From Vallitaleaceae bacterium (lineage in GTDB: Bacteria; Bacillota; Clostridia; Lachnospirales; Vallitaleaceae): a stretch of 55,028 nucleotides of DNA. Of the stretch, positions 33,797 through 41,584 are shown piece by piece (the first letter of the stretch is position 1; every line of letters starts with the position of its first letter). The position numbers and the translations under genes are program-made. The notes under the pieces are model-generated. The model saw nothing but the letters and a program-made list of their open reading frames with translations. It was not told where the DNA came from and ran no database searches. The stretch covers positions 1 to 55,028 of the forward strand of contig JAOZKH010000001.1 of the NCBI GenBank assembly GCA_029935405.1, read 5' to 3'.

Positions 33797-34711
33797 ATGG
33801 CTAAAAAGAAAAAGGAAGAGTGCCCACCAGCAGGTGCTCCGGCTTGGATGGCTACATATGGTGATATGGTAACATTGTTATTATGTTTCTTTGTATTATT
33901 ATTCTCTATGTCAAGTGTTGATGTAGCTAAATTTAAAGCAGCTATGAGCTCTTTTGCTGATCAGATAGATGTTATGCCAGGTGGAGAAGCCTTAACTGAT
34001 GGTGATCTTTTAGATAATGGGATTTCTCAACTTAATGATATAGTAGTGGTATTTCAAGGCGCAATGGCTTGGGATACTGAAGGTGACGAAAGCATAACAC
34101 CTAATGAAAATGAAAACGAAGACGAAAGTTCGGCAGACAATGAAGATAATCAGGAGCAAGAAATAGATCCTTACGAGTTAGCAGGAAAAATTGCGGAAGA
34201 ATTTGAAGAAATAATTCAAGATGAAGGTGTTGAAGCAAGTGTTGCTATATCTTTTTCAGCTAATTATGTTAAATTCACTCTTCAAGGTGAATTTCTCTTT
34301 GACAGTGGGAGAGCCAATTTAAAGGATAAAGCTAAAGATGCTATCGCAGTTATAGCTGACATTGGAAAAGAGAGTAAATACGAGGGATATGACGTTGAAA
34401 TAGCAGGACATACAGATAATCTAAGTATTAATAGTGTGCAATTTCCTAATAACTGGATATTATCTAATTACAGGGCTTATGCGGTATTAGAAGAAATGAT
34501 AAATGTTCATGGTTATGATCCTGAGCGTATTGCAGCAACTGGATATGGAGAGTATAGACCTCTTGCAGATAATGATACAATTGAGGGAAGGGCAGCAAAT
34601 CGAAGAGTAGAAATAAAAGTACTTCTAAATACTGAAGAACTTACAACGGAAGAATATACAACAGAACAAATAGAGGACGGATTTATTGATGAACAGATAA
34701 AAGGAGACTAA
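33797..34711 (+). CDS. motB: Flagellar stator protein MotB
   Basis: Stator anchor. N-terminal membrane segment with the ion-carrying aspartate Asp23 in ATYGDMVTLLLCFFVLLFSM. A plug and linker rich in Glu/Asn/Asp follow (about 95-125). The C-terminal OmpA-like peptidoglycan-binding domain has FLFDSGRANLKD, IAGHTDNLSIN and a final AANRRVEIKVLL. 304 residues. Two nt after motA. The coupling ion cannot be told from the sequence with confidence. Confidence 0.95.
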   Translation: MAKKKKEECPPAGAPAWMATYGDMVTLLLCFFVLLFSMSSVDVAKFKAAMSSFADQIDVMPGGEALTDGDLLDNGISQLNDIVVVFQGAMAWDTEGDESITPNENENEDESSADNEDNQEQEIDPYELAGKIAEEFEEIIQDEGVEASVAISFSANYVKFTLQGEFLFDSGRANLKDKAKDAIAVIADIGKESKYEGYDVEIAGHTDNLSINSVQFPNNWILSNYRAYAVLEEMINVHGYDPERIAATGYGEYRPLADNDTIEGRAANRRVEIKVLLNTEELTTEEYTTEQIEDGFIDEQIKGD

Positions 34712-34713
34712 TA

Positions 34714-35220
34714 ATGGCAAAAATATTACCAATTGTAAATACTGCATTAGCTGCACTTGCACTAATTGTAGGGGTTATCGTATTACTACAGGTAGGCGGC
34801 ATTAAATCAAGTATGATAGAAGGACTTGAAGAAGCAGAATCAGCAGAACAAGAAGAAATTGATGTAACGACAATTCCAATAGCCGAGCTTGAAGAATTTA
34901 ACATGGATGAAAATTTTATATTAACTTATGATAGTTTGATAAATGAAGGAAAGAAGGTTAATGTTGTTCTTAAAATAGGATTTGCTATTCACAATATTGA
35001 TGAAGATACAAAAACTATTGCAATAACTGCATTAACTAGTCAGGGGAAGATTATTAGAGATAGAATTCGCCCAATATTGACAAGTAAAGATGCTAGTTAT
35101 TTTACTGACTTAACTAAAGAAGAAGAACTAAAAAAAGAAATTCTCGTTTTAGTACAAGGAATTATAGGGAATAAAGCAGTTATAGATATATACTTCGATC
35201 CAATTATTAGTGAAAGATAA
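34714..35220 (+). CDS. fliL: Flagellar basal-body-associated protein FliL
   Basis: Single-pass protein (membrane segment about 8-27, VNTALAALALIVGVIVLLQV) with an extracytoplasmic FliL domain (NVVLKIGFAIHNI, and a C-terminal LVQGIIGNKAVIDIYFD). FliL rings support the stator, which agrees with its place after motB. 168 residues. GGAGA before the ATG. Confidence 0.9.
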   Translation: MAKILPIVNTALAALALIVGVIVLLQVGGIKSSMIEGLEEAESAEQEEIDVTTIPIAELEEFNMDENFILTYDSLINEGKKVNVVLKIGFAIHNIDEDTKTIAITALTSQGKIIRDRIRPILTSKDASYFTDLTKEEELKKEILVLVQGIIGNKAVIDIYFDPIISER

Positions 35221-35227
35221 TTTTATA

Positions 35228-35261
35228 TAGAACATTATATCAACTAGAATATTATATTAAC
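35228..35261. repeat. 17-bp near-identical tandem duplication before fliM
   Basis: TAGAACATTATATCAAC (35228-35244) is followed directly by TAGAATATTATATTAAC (35245-35261), 15 of 17 identical, both differences C to T. It fills the fliL-fliM gap. Confidence 0.7.
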
Positions 35262-35277
35262 GATAGGAGGTGGGAAA

Positions 35278-36264
35278 ATGGGCGAGGTTTTAAGTCAAAA
35301 TGAAATAGATCAGCTACTTAATGCGTTAAATACAGGAGAGCTGGATGTTGAAGAATATAAATCTACGCAAAATGAAAAAGTTATTAAAGAATATGATTTT
35401 GCAAGACCAAGTAAATTTGCAAAAGAACATTTAAGAACTTTAGAAATAATTTATGAACATTATGCAAGATTACTATCCACTACTTTACCTGCTCATATGA
35501 GAAGCTCTTGTCAAGTTGATGTAATTAACTCGGAAGCAGTTGCTTTCTCAGAGTTTTCAAATGCCCTTTCTAATCCTATAATACTTGGGATAATTGATTT
35601 TTACCCACTAAAAGGTAACATTGTTTTGGATATGAGTGTTAATATTGGGTACGCAATTGTCGATAGATTACTTGGAGGGAAAGGTGAGCCCCTTGAAAAA
35701 GAACGAGATTTTTCTGAAATTGAATTAGCAATTATAGAAAAGCTAATGAATATTTTTGTAGAACAGATGATTGAGCCTTGGAAAAATGTTGCAGAAATTG
35801 ATCCAAGACTCGAGCAAATCGAAACAAATTCACAATTTGCTCAAATAATATCACCGAATGAAATAATCGCCTTAATTACTCTTAATGTTAGAATAGGAAA
35901 GGTTGAAGGTTTATTAAATGTATGTATTCCATATATTTGTATTGAATCCATAATGGATAAATTAAACACTAAATATTGGTATTCATCAATGCAAGAATCA
36001 GACCACGAAGAATATTCAGAATTTATTGAGAAGCAAATCGCCAATACCCATGTACCACTTAGTGCAATTCTAGGTAAAAGCACAATATCAGTTAATGATT
36101 TTGTTAATCTTCAAAAAGGCGATATTATAAAACTCAATACCAAGGTTTCAGATAAAATCGAAGTGTTAGTAGGTAATATTAAAAAGTTTGAAGGAAAACC
36201 AGGATTAGCAGAAAAAAATAATGCAGTTATGATTTCAAATATTATTTCGAAGGAGGATGAATAG
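35278..36264 (+). CDS. fliM: Flagellar motor switch protein FliM
   Basis: C-ring protein that binds phospho-CheY. N-terminal CheY-binding peptide EVLSQNEIDQLLNAL, then YDFARPSKFAKEHLRTLE and the CheC-like middle domain. The C-terminal SpoA domain has QKGDIIKLNTKVSDKIEVLV. 328 residues. AGGAGGTG before the ATG. Its 3' end carries the AAGGAGG ribosome site of fliY. Confidence 0.97.
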   Translation: MGEVLSQNEIDQLLNALNTGELDVEEYKSTQNEKVIKEYDFARPSKFAKEHLRTLEIIYEHYARLLSTTLPAHMRSSCQVDVINSEAVAFSEFSNALSNPIILGIIDFYPLKGNIVLDMSVNIGYAIVDRLLGGKGEPLEKERDFSEIELAIIEKLMNIFVEQMIEPWKNVAEIDPRLEQIETNSQFAQIISPNEIIALITLNVRIGKVEGLLNVCIPYICIESIMDKLNTKYWYSSMQESDHEEYSEFIEKQIANTHVPLSAILGKSTISVNDFVNLQKGDIIKLNTKVSDKIEVLVGNIKKFEGKPGLAEKNNAVMISNIISKEDE

Positions 36265-36265
36265 T

Positions 36266-37585
36266 ATGGATGATATGTTATCACAAGAGGAAATAAATGC
36301 TTTACTAAAAGGACTTGATACAGATGATGAACCATCGTCAACTGACGGTTTAACGGATGAAGAAAAAGATGCTATAGGTGAAGTGTCAAATATTAGTATG
36401 GGAACGGCAGCAACTACATTATTTTCTTTAGTTAACCAAAAAGTTCTTATTACGACTCCTACAGTTTCCGTTACAACATGGGATAATATTGTTGAACAAT
36501 ATAAGGAGCCATGTGTAGCTATTCAAATTGTATATAAAGAAGGATTAGATGGTACAAATCTTTTGATTCTAAAGGAAGAGGATGTCAAGATAATCGCAGA
36601 CTTAATGATGGGAAATGATGGAAGTAATCCTGACGAAGAGCTTAATGACTTACATTTAAGTGCGATTGGTGAGGCGATGAATCAAATGATTGGTTCAGCT
36701 GCAACATCAATGGCAACAATGTTCCATAAAAAAATAGATATAGCACCACCAATTTCATCGAAGATAAATTTAGAAGAAGCTTTTGATCCGGAAGATATTG
36801 CTGAATTTTTAACGGAAGACTTTATAAAAGTTGCTTTTAATCTTAAAATAGGAGATTTAGTTGACAGTGAAATGATGCAGTTGTATCCAAGAGAATTAGC
36901 TAATGAAATATGTAATGAATTTTTAAATAATCAAGAAGAAGATGTACCAGTAGAAGAAGCATCTGCAACAACCCCGGAAATGAATCAACAACCGATGAAT
37001 CAGAACATGGGAATGAATCAACAGCCGATGAATCAGAATATGGGAATGAATCAACAGCCGATGAATCAGAATATGGGAATGAATCAACAGCCGATGAATC
37101 AGAACATGGGAATGAATCAACAGCCGATGAATCAGAACATGGGAATGAATCAACAGCCAATGAATCAGAACATGGGAATGAATCAACAGCCAATGAATCA
37201 GAATATGGGAATGAATCAACAGCCAATGAATCAGAATATGGGAATGAATCAGAATGGCGCATATGGAATGAATAGTAATGTAGAAGTCCAACAAGCTCAA
37301 TTTCAGAATTTTGATGTTGGTGCGGTAATGCAGCAAAAAGAAAATATTGATTTGATTATGGATGTACAACTTGAAGTTACAGTTGAACTTGGAAGAACGC
37401 ATAAAGCAATCAAAGATATTTTAGAATTTGCCCCAGGAACGATAATTGAATTAAATAAACTATCAGGTGAACCTATTGATGTATTAGTAAATGGTAAAAT
37501 AGTTGCAAAAGGTGAAGTTGTTGTAATTGATGAAAATTTTAGTATTAGAGTAACTGAAATAATTAAACAAAAAAATATGGTATAG
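36266..37585 (+). CDS. fliY: Flagellar motor switch phosphatase FliY (FliN family) with repeat linker
   Basis: C-ring protein with CheY-P phosphatase activity in Bacillus. N-terminal peptide MLSQEEINALLKGL, then a CheC-like domain with two helices of the EVSNISMG and AIGEAMNQMIGSAATS type (E-x2-N centres). A linker (about residues 239-335) holds eight exact copies of the 11-residue unit MNQQPMNQNMG. The C-terminal FliN/SpoA domain has VTVELGRTHKAIKDILEFAP. ATG 36266 has AAGGAGG 9 nt upstream; ATG 36257 touches it. 439 residues. Overlaps nothing and ends at a terminator. Confidence 0.95.
   Translation: MDDMLSQEEINALLKGLDTDDEPSSTDGLTDEEKDAIGEVSNISMGTAATTLFSLVNQKVLITTPTVSVTTWDNIVEQYKEPCVAIQIVYKEGLDGTNLLILKEEDVKIIADLMMGNDGSNPDEELNDLHLSAIGEAMNQMIGSAATSMATMFHKKIDIAPPISSKINLEEAFDPEDIAEFLTEDFIKVAFNLKIGDLVDSEMMQLYPRELANEICNEFLNNQEEDVPVEEASATTPEMNQQPMNQNMGMNQQPMNQNMGMNQQPMNQNMGMNQQPMNQNMGMNQQPMNQNMGMNQQPMNQNMGMNQQPMNQNMGMNQQPMNQNMGMNQNGAYGMNSNVEVQQAQFQNFDVGAVMQQKENIDLIMDVQLEVTVELGRTHKAIKDILEFAPGTIIELNKLSGEPIDVLVNGKIVAKGEVVVIDENFSIRVTEIIKQKNMV
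36980..37243 (+). repeat. Eight 33-bp tandem repeats in the fliY linker
   Basis: Units begin at 36980 and repeat every 33 bp to 37243, with a partial ninth. Differences are only synonymous third-position changes (CCG/CCA, AAC/AAT, CAA/CAG), so the array is recently expanded or kept homogeneous. Confidence 0.95.
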
Positions 37586-37613
37586 AAAAAACCACCTTAT
37601 AGGTGGTTTTTTT
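37586..37613 (+). terminator. Intrinsic terminator between fliY and cheY
   Basis: AAAAAACCACCT (37586-37597) pairs perfectly with AGGTGGTTTTTT (37601-37612) round a 3-nt loop, with seven Ts in the trailing run. It begins at the base after the fliY stop codon. It could work in both directions. Confidence 0.88.
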
Positions 37614-37716
37614 GTAGCTAATATGGTAATAAAACATTGATGTGGCGAAAATATAGTAAAAACAATATGAATATATTCAATAATTTAAAAAAAGCTATGA
37701 TATTTCAAAAAAGGTA

Positions 37717-37725
37717 TGATATAAT
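37717..37725 (+). promoter_or_regulatory. Putative extended -10 promoter of the cheY-distal segment
   Basis: TGATATAAT (TG at 37717-37718, TATAAT at 37720-37725), about 60 bp before the cheY ATG. No good -35 is seen. Together with the terminator just upstream it would restart transcription. Confidence 0.6.
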
Positions 37726-37784
37726 AGTCTTATGTATGAAGACGATAGATGTCTATTTTACGAATAAAGATAAGGAGCGATAAA

Positions 37785-38150
37785 ATGGCTGGAAAGAATA
37801 TTTTAATTGTAGATGATGCGGCTTTTATGAGGATGATGATAAAAGACATTTTAAGCAAAAATGGATTTAATGTAATTGGTGAAGCTGAAAATGGAGTTAA
37901 AGCTGTAGAAAAATTTACAGAATTATCACCTGATTTAGTTATTATGGATATTACAATGCCAGAGATGGATGGGATTGAAGCTGTTAAAGCGATTAAAGGA
38001 ATTGATGCATCGGCTAATATTATTATGTGCTCAGCAATGGGACAACAATCAATGGTTATTGAATCAATTCAAGCTGGAGCTAAAGATTTTATAGTAAAAC
38101 CTTTTCAGGCAGAACGTGTAATCGAAGCCGTATCAAAAGCAATGGGTTGA
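37785..38150 (+). CDS. cheY: Chemotaxis response regulator CheY
   Basis: Single receiver domain (121 aa) carrying the signal from CheA to the motor switch. Asp10/Asp11 (LIVDDAAFM), phospho-acceptor Asp55 (VIMDITMPEMDG) and Lys105 (DFIVKPF) are present. ATG 37785 has AAGGAG 7 nt upstream; the longer in-frame ORF from 37749 only adds residues unrelated to the fold. First gene after the internal terminator. Confidence 0.96.
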   Translation: MAGKNILIVDDAAFMRMMIKDILSKNGFNVIGEAENGVKAVEKFTELSPDLVIMDITMPEMDGIEAVKAIKGIDASANIIMCSAMGQQSMVIESIQAGAKDFIVKPFQAERVIEAVSKAMG

Positions 38151-38154
38151 TAGG

Positions 38155-38562
38155 ATGAATATATTTGTTGCACTTGCAACTACTGGTATTAGTAGAGAGT
38201 TGCAAGTCATATTTATGTTAGTGATTTTTGCAGTGATTATTGTTGCCGCATACTTTGTTACAAATCTTGTGGCGAGAGTTCAAAAAGGAAGTTTTACCAA
38301 TAAAAATTTAGAAATTATTGAAGCGATTTCTGTTGGACAACAAAAAACAGTTCAATTAGTTAGAGTAGGTAAAGAATATATAATTATAGGTGTTTCTAAA
38401 AATGAGATTAATATACTACAAACTTTAGGCAAGGATGATATTACAATTAACAATGATAAAGATGGACAGAGTGTCATTCCTTTTAAACAGATTTTAAGCA
38501 GATATAATAAGGCAAAAGAAAAAGGGAATGTTGGAGACGATCATCATGAAACTAAAGATTAG
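38155..38562 (+). CDS. fliO: Flagellar biosynthesis protein FliO
   Basis: Small membrane protein that helps assemble the FliP/Q/R export gate. One membrane segment (about 17-40, QVIFMLVIFAVIIVAAYFVT), then a basic cytoplasmic domain with NKNLEIIEAISVGQQKTVQL and VRVGKEYIIIGVSKNEINIL. 135 residues. Lies between cheY and fliP, as fliZ/fliO does in B. subtilis. Overlaps fliP by 17 nt. Confidence 0.88.
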   Translation: MNIFVALATTGISRELQVIFMLVIFAVIIVAAYFVTNLVARVQKGSFTNKNLEIIEAISVGQQKTVQLVRVGKEYIIIGVSKNEINILQTLGKDDITINNDKDGQSVIPFKQILSRYNKAKEKGNVGDDHHETKD

Positions 38563-39334
38563 TAACGTAAGAATATTTATTGTTTTAATAGTATTTGCAC
38601 TTGTATGGTTCAATATGTCTGGCATAACAGTATTAGCTAGTGATGATGGAGCCGCAACGATACCATTTTCTTTTGACTTTAATGTGTCAGCAGCTGAAGA
38701 TGGATCTGACGTTGTAAGCAGTTTGCAAATACTTTTTATATTAACAATTATTTCTTTAGCGCCATCGATTCTAATAATGACGACGTCTTTTACAAGAATT
38801 ATAGTGGTGCTTCACTTTATCAGAAGTGCGCTAGGTACTCAACAAACACCGTCAAATCAGGTGTTGATAGGTCTTGCGCTGTTTTTGACGTTATTCATTA
38901 TGAGCCCAGTAATTACAGAAATTAATGAAGATTCATTACAACCTTATTCAGCAGGTGATATTAATCAAGAAGAAGCAATAGAGCGAGGATTAGCCCCACT
39001 TCGAGGGTTTATGTTTACACAAGCAAAAGATGAAGATATAAGGCTATTTATGGATATTGCTGATATCACATTTGTTGAAAGTAATGCTGAAATTCCTACT
39101 GAAGTTTTAATACCTGCTTTTATTATTGGAGAATTAAGAAGTGCGTTTTTAATTGGCTTTTTGATTTATATACCATTTATTGTTATTGATATGGTTGTTG
39201 CATCAACACTTATGTCAATGGGAATGATGATGTTGCCTCCAGTAATGATTTCACTACCATTTAAACTATTGTTATTTGTTGCAGCAGACGGATGGCGACT
39301 TGTTATAGGCGAACTTGTGGAAACTTTCTACTAA
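38546..39334 (+). CDS. fliP: Flagellar export-gate protein FliP
   Basis: Core of the export gate. It has an N-terminal signal-like segment (VRIFIVLIVFALVWFNMSGI), characteristic of FliP, then LTIISLAPSILIMTTSFTRI, LRSAFLIGFLIYIPFIVIDM and VVASTLMSMGMMMLPPVMIS, which are diagnostic. About four membrane segments in the mature part. ATG 38546 (262 aa) with GGAG 9 nt upstream is preferred to ATG 38528. Confidence 0.95.
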   Translation: MKLKISNVRIFIVLIVFALVWFNMSGITVLASDDGAATIPFSFDFNVSAAEDGSDVVSSLQILFILTIISLAPSILIMTTSFTRIIVVLHFIRSALGTQQTPSNQVLIGLALFLTLFIMSPVITEINEDSLQPYSAGDINQEEAIERGLAPLRGFMFTQAKDEDIRLFMDIADITFVESNAEIPTEVLIPAFIIGELRSAFLIGFLIYIPFIVIDMVVASTLMSMGMMMLPPVMISLPFKLLLFVAADGWRLVIGELVETFY

Positions 39335-39381
39335 TACTATATTACAAAGGAATAGCTTTGTTATAAAAGGGAGGATTACTA

Positions 39382-39651
39382 ATGGGCACACAATCTGTTG
39401 TGGACTTGTCACGAGAAGCATTGTTAACTGTTATTATATCGGCAGGACCGTTGTTAATGGTAGCTCTTTTGGTTGGTTTGATGGTTAGTATTTTTCAAAC
39501 AATTACATCTATACAGGATCAAACATTAACATTTGTTCCTAAAATAGTTGCAGTTTTTGTCGCTTTAATGGTTTTTGGATCATTTATTGGTAATAATTTA
39601 ATGGAATTTTTTGTATCCACAGTTCAGAGTATGAGCGAGTTTATTAAGTAA
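39382..39651 (+). CDS. fliQ: Flagellar export-gate protein FliQ
   Basis: Two-helix membrane protein of 89 residues with the FliQ signatures SREALLTVIISAGPLLMVAL and VSIFQTITSIQDQTLTFVPK. GGGAGGA lies before the ATG. Follows fliP and precedes fliR. Confidence 0.95.
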   Translation: MGTQSVVDLSREALLTVIISAGPLLMVALLVGLMVSIFQTITSIQDQTLTFVPKIVAVFVALMVFGSFIGNNLMEFFVSTVQSMSEFIK

Positions 39652-39662
39652 AGGTGAAGTAG

Positions 39663-40448
39663 ATGGAATTATTATTAAATGATCCTTATGCATATTTAGA
39701 TTCGTTTATGTTAGTCATGATTCGAATATTAGGCGTAATATTAATTATGCCTTTTATAAGTAATCGTGCAATACCGGCTATGTCTAGAGTTGCACTTAGC
39801 TTTTTTGTAACTGTCATTTTAATAAATGTTGTACCTTTAGAAGTTAGTTCTTCAAGTGCGTATCCTATTGATTTTGCAATTGTAGTTATCAAAGAGTTTT
39901 TAACAGGTTGGTTAATAGGATTTAGTGCATATTCGGTATTTGCCATATTAACCTTAACGGGACAATTTATTGATTATCAAATCGGATTTTCCATGGTAAA
40001 TGTTTTTGACCCTCTTAGTCAAACTAATATTACAATAACAGGTAATTTGTATTACTTTTTATTTATGATGGTATTTCTTGTAACGAGAAGCTATGGATAT
40101 ATATTTACTGCCTTAAAACAAAGTTATACTATTATTCCATTAGGGCAATTAACTTTAACTACGTATTTGTATAATTCATTTATAGAGTTTTTAAATAATT
40201 TTTTTCTAATAGCATTGCAATTAGCTGCACCAATATTTTTTGTTATGTTAATAACTAATGGTGTATTAGGTATTTTAGCAAGAACAGTGCCACAGTTAAA
40301 TATGTTTGTTATTGGATTTCCTATTAAAATTATGTTAGGACTGCTAGTTCTTTATCTGATTATGAATATATTTGTTAATTTATCAGAGATTATTACAGAG
40401 GAATTTCTACGAATGTTAGAAGTATTTATAAAAGGGATGGCGCCGTGA
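39663..40448 (+). CDS. fliR: Flagellar export-gate protein FliR
   Basis: Polytopic (about six helices) gate subunit, 261 residues. Typical stretches are RILGVILIMPFISNRAIPAM, then GQFIDYQIGFSMVNVFDP and VLGILARTVPQLNMFVIGFP followed by IKIMLGL. The stop overlaps the GTG of flhB by 4 nt. Confidence 0.95.
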   Translation: MELLLNDPYAYLDSFMLVMIRILGVILIMPFISNRAIPAMSRVALSFFVTVILINVVPLEVSSSSAYPIDFAIVVIKEFLTGWLIGFSAYSVFAILTLTGQFIDYQIGFSMVNVFDPLSQTNITITGNLYYFLFMMVFLVTRSYGYIFTALKQSYTIIPLGQLTLTTYLYNSFIEFLNNFFLIALQLAAPIFFVMLITNGVLGILARTVPQLNMFVIGFPIKIMLGLLVLYLIMNIFVNLSEIITEEFLRMLEVFIKGMAP

Positions 40449-41584
40449 GTGAAGAATTGAGAAATAATATAATAAAACAACCTCATAGGCTAGTTATGAA
40501 TCTACAATTCTTTGCCGATGGTGGATCAGGTGAAAAAACTGAAGCTGCTACTCCTAAGAAAAAAGAAAAGGCAAGGGAAGATGGCCAAGTTGCAAAAAGT
40601 GTTGAAGTTACTACAGCAATTATGTTAATAACATTGTTTGTAACTCTTAAAGTTTGGGCACCTGAAATGGGGAGTAGATTAATAAAGATTATTCAAAAGG
40701 CGTTTTCTTTAATATCAATTAAAGAAATGAATTTAAAAATTGCATTGGAAATATATACTGACTTTATGCTAGACGGAGCAATCATAGTATTACCGATTTT
40801 CGGTATGTCTATCATATCAGCTGTGATTGCAAATCTAATACAGGTAGGTTGGAAACCTACAGGGAAACCATTATTGCCTAAGTTAAACAGATTAAGTCCT
40901 ATACAAGGATTTAAGAGACTTTTTTCGATAAAAGTCTTAGTGGATTTGGTAAAATCGATTTTGAAAGTCTTGATTATATTATTGATTGTATATTTTGAAA
41001 TAAGAGATTATGAGAATCTTATAATTATGTTTTATGAACTACCGGTGTTTGAAGCTTATGGAATGATAGGCAACATTGTTCTTGATATCGGGATTCAAAT
41101 AGGTATATACTTCATTATTATAGCAGGATTAGACTTTGCATATACTAAGTTTAAACATGAAAAAGATTTAAAAATGACTAAACAGGAAGTTAAAGATGAA
41201 CGTAAAATGATAGACGGTAATCCCGAAATAAAAGCAAGGATTCGACAACGTATGCGCGAGGCAGCGATGCGAAGAATGATGCAGGATTTACCTAAAGCTG
41301 ATGTAATTATCACCAATCCTACTCATTTTGCAATCGGAATTGAATATAACGAGGAAAATGGTGCGGCACCAAAAGTAATAGCAAAAGGTGCAGACCTTAT
41401 GGCAGCAAGAATAAGAGAAAAAGCTAAGGAATATGAAATAGAACTAGTCGAGAATAAACCACTTGCAAGAACTTTGTATTATACAGTTGATATTGGTGAA
41501 GAAATACCGGCAGAATTATATCAGGCTGTTGCAGAAGTTTTGGCGTTTGTTTATTCCCTTAAAAATAGGAGCCAATTGACATGA
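40445..41584 (+). CDS. flhB: Flagellar export substrate-specificity switch protein FlhB
   Basis: Export-gate protein with four membrane segments and a self-cleaving cytoplasmic domain. Contains GEKTEAATPKKKEKAREDGQ near the N-terminus and the autocleavage motif NPTH (from Asn291), followed by FAIGIEYN. 379 residues with a longer N-terminal leader (LVMNLQFFADGGSG), which I recall as common in Clostridia. GTG start, translationally coupled to fliR; overlaps flhA by 4 nt (ATGA). Confidence 0.96.
   Translation: MSEELRNNIIKQPHRLVMNLQFFADGGSGEKTEAATPKKKEKAREDGQVAKSVEVTTAIMLITLFVTLKVWAPEMGSRLIKIIQKAFSLISIKEMNLKIALEIYTDFMLDGAIIVLPIFGMSIISAVIANLIQVGWKPTGKPLLPKLNRLSPIQGFKRLFSIKVLVDLVKSILKVLIILLIVYFEIRDYENLIIMFYELPVFEAYGMIGNIVLDIGIQIGIYFIIIAGLDFAYTKFKHEKDLKMTKQEVKDERKMIDGNPEIKARIRQRMREAAMRRMMQDLPKADVIITNPTHFAIGIEYNEENGAAPKVIAKGADLMAARIREKAKEYEIELVENKPLARTLYYTVDIGEEIPAELYQAVAEVLAFVYSLKNRSQLT

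Noticed and set aside
36900-37402. Two repetitive minus-strand ORFs opposite fliY (SFPYSDSLAVD and LLIHSHVLIH type repeats)
   Set aside because: They are the antisense reading of the 33-bp repeats. Repeats of a length divisible by three stay open in several frames.
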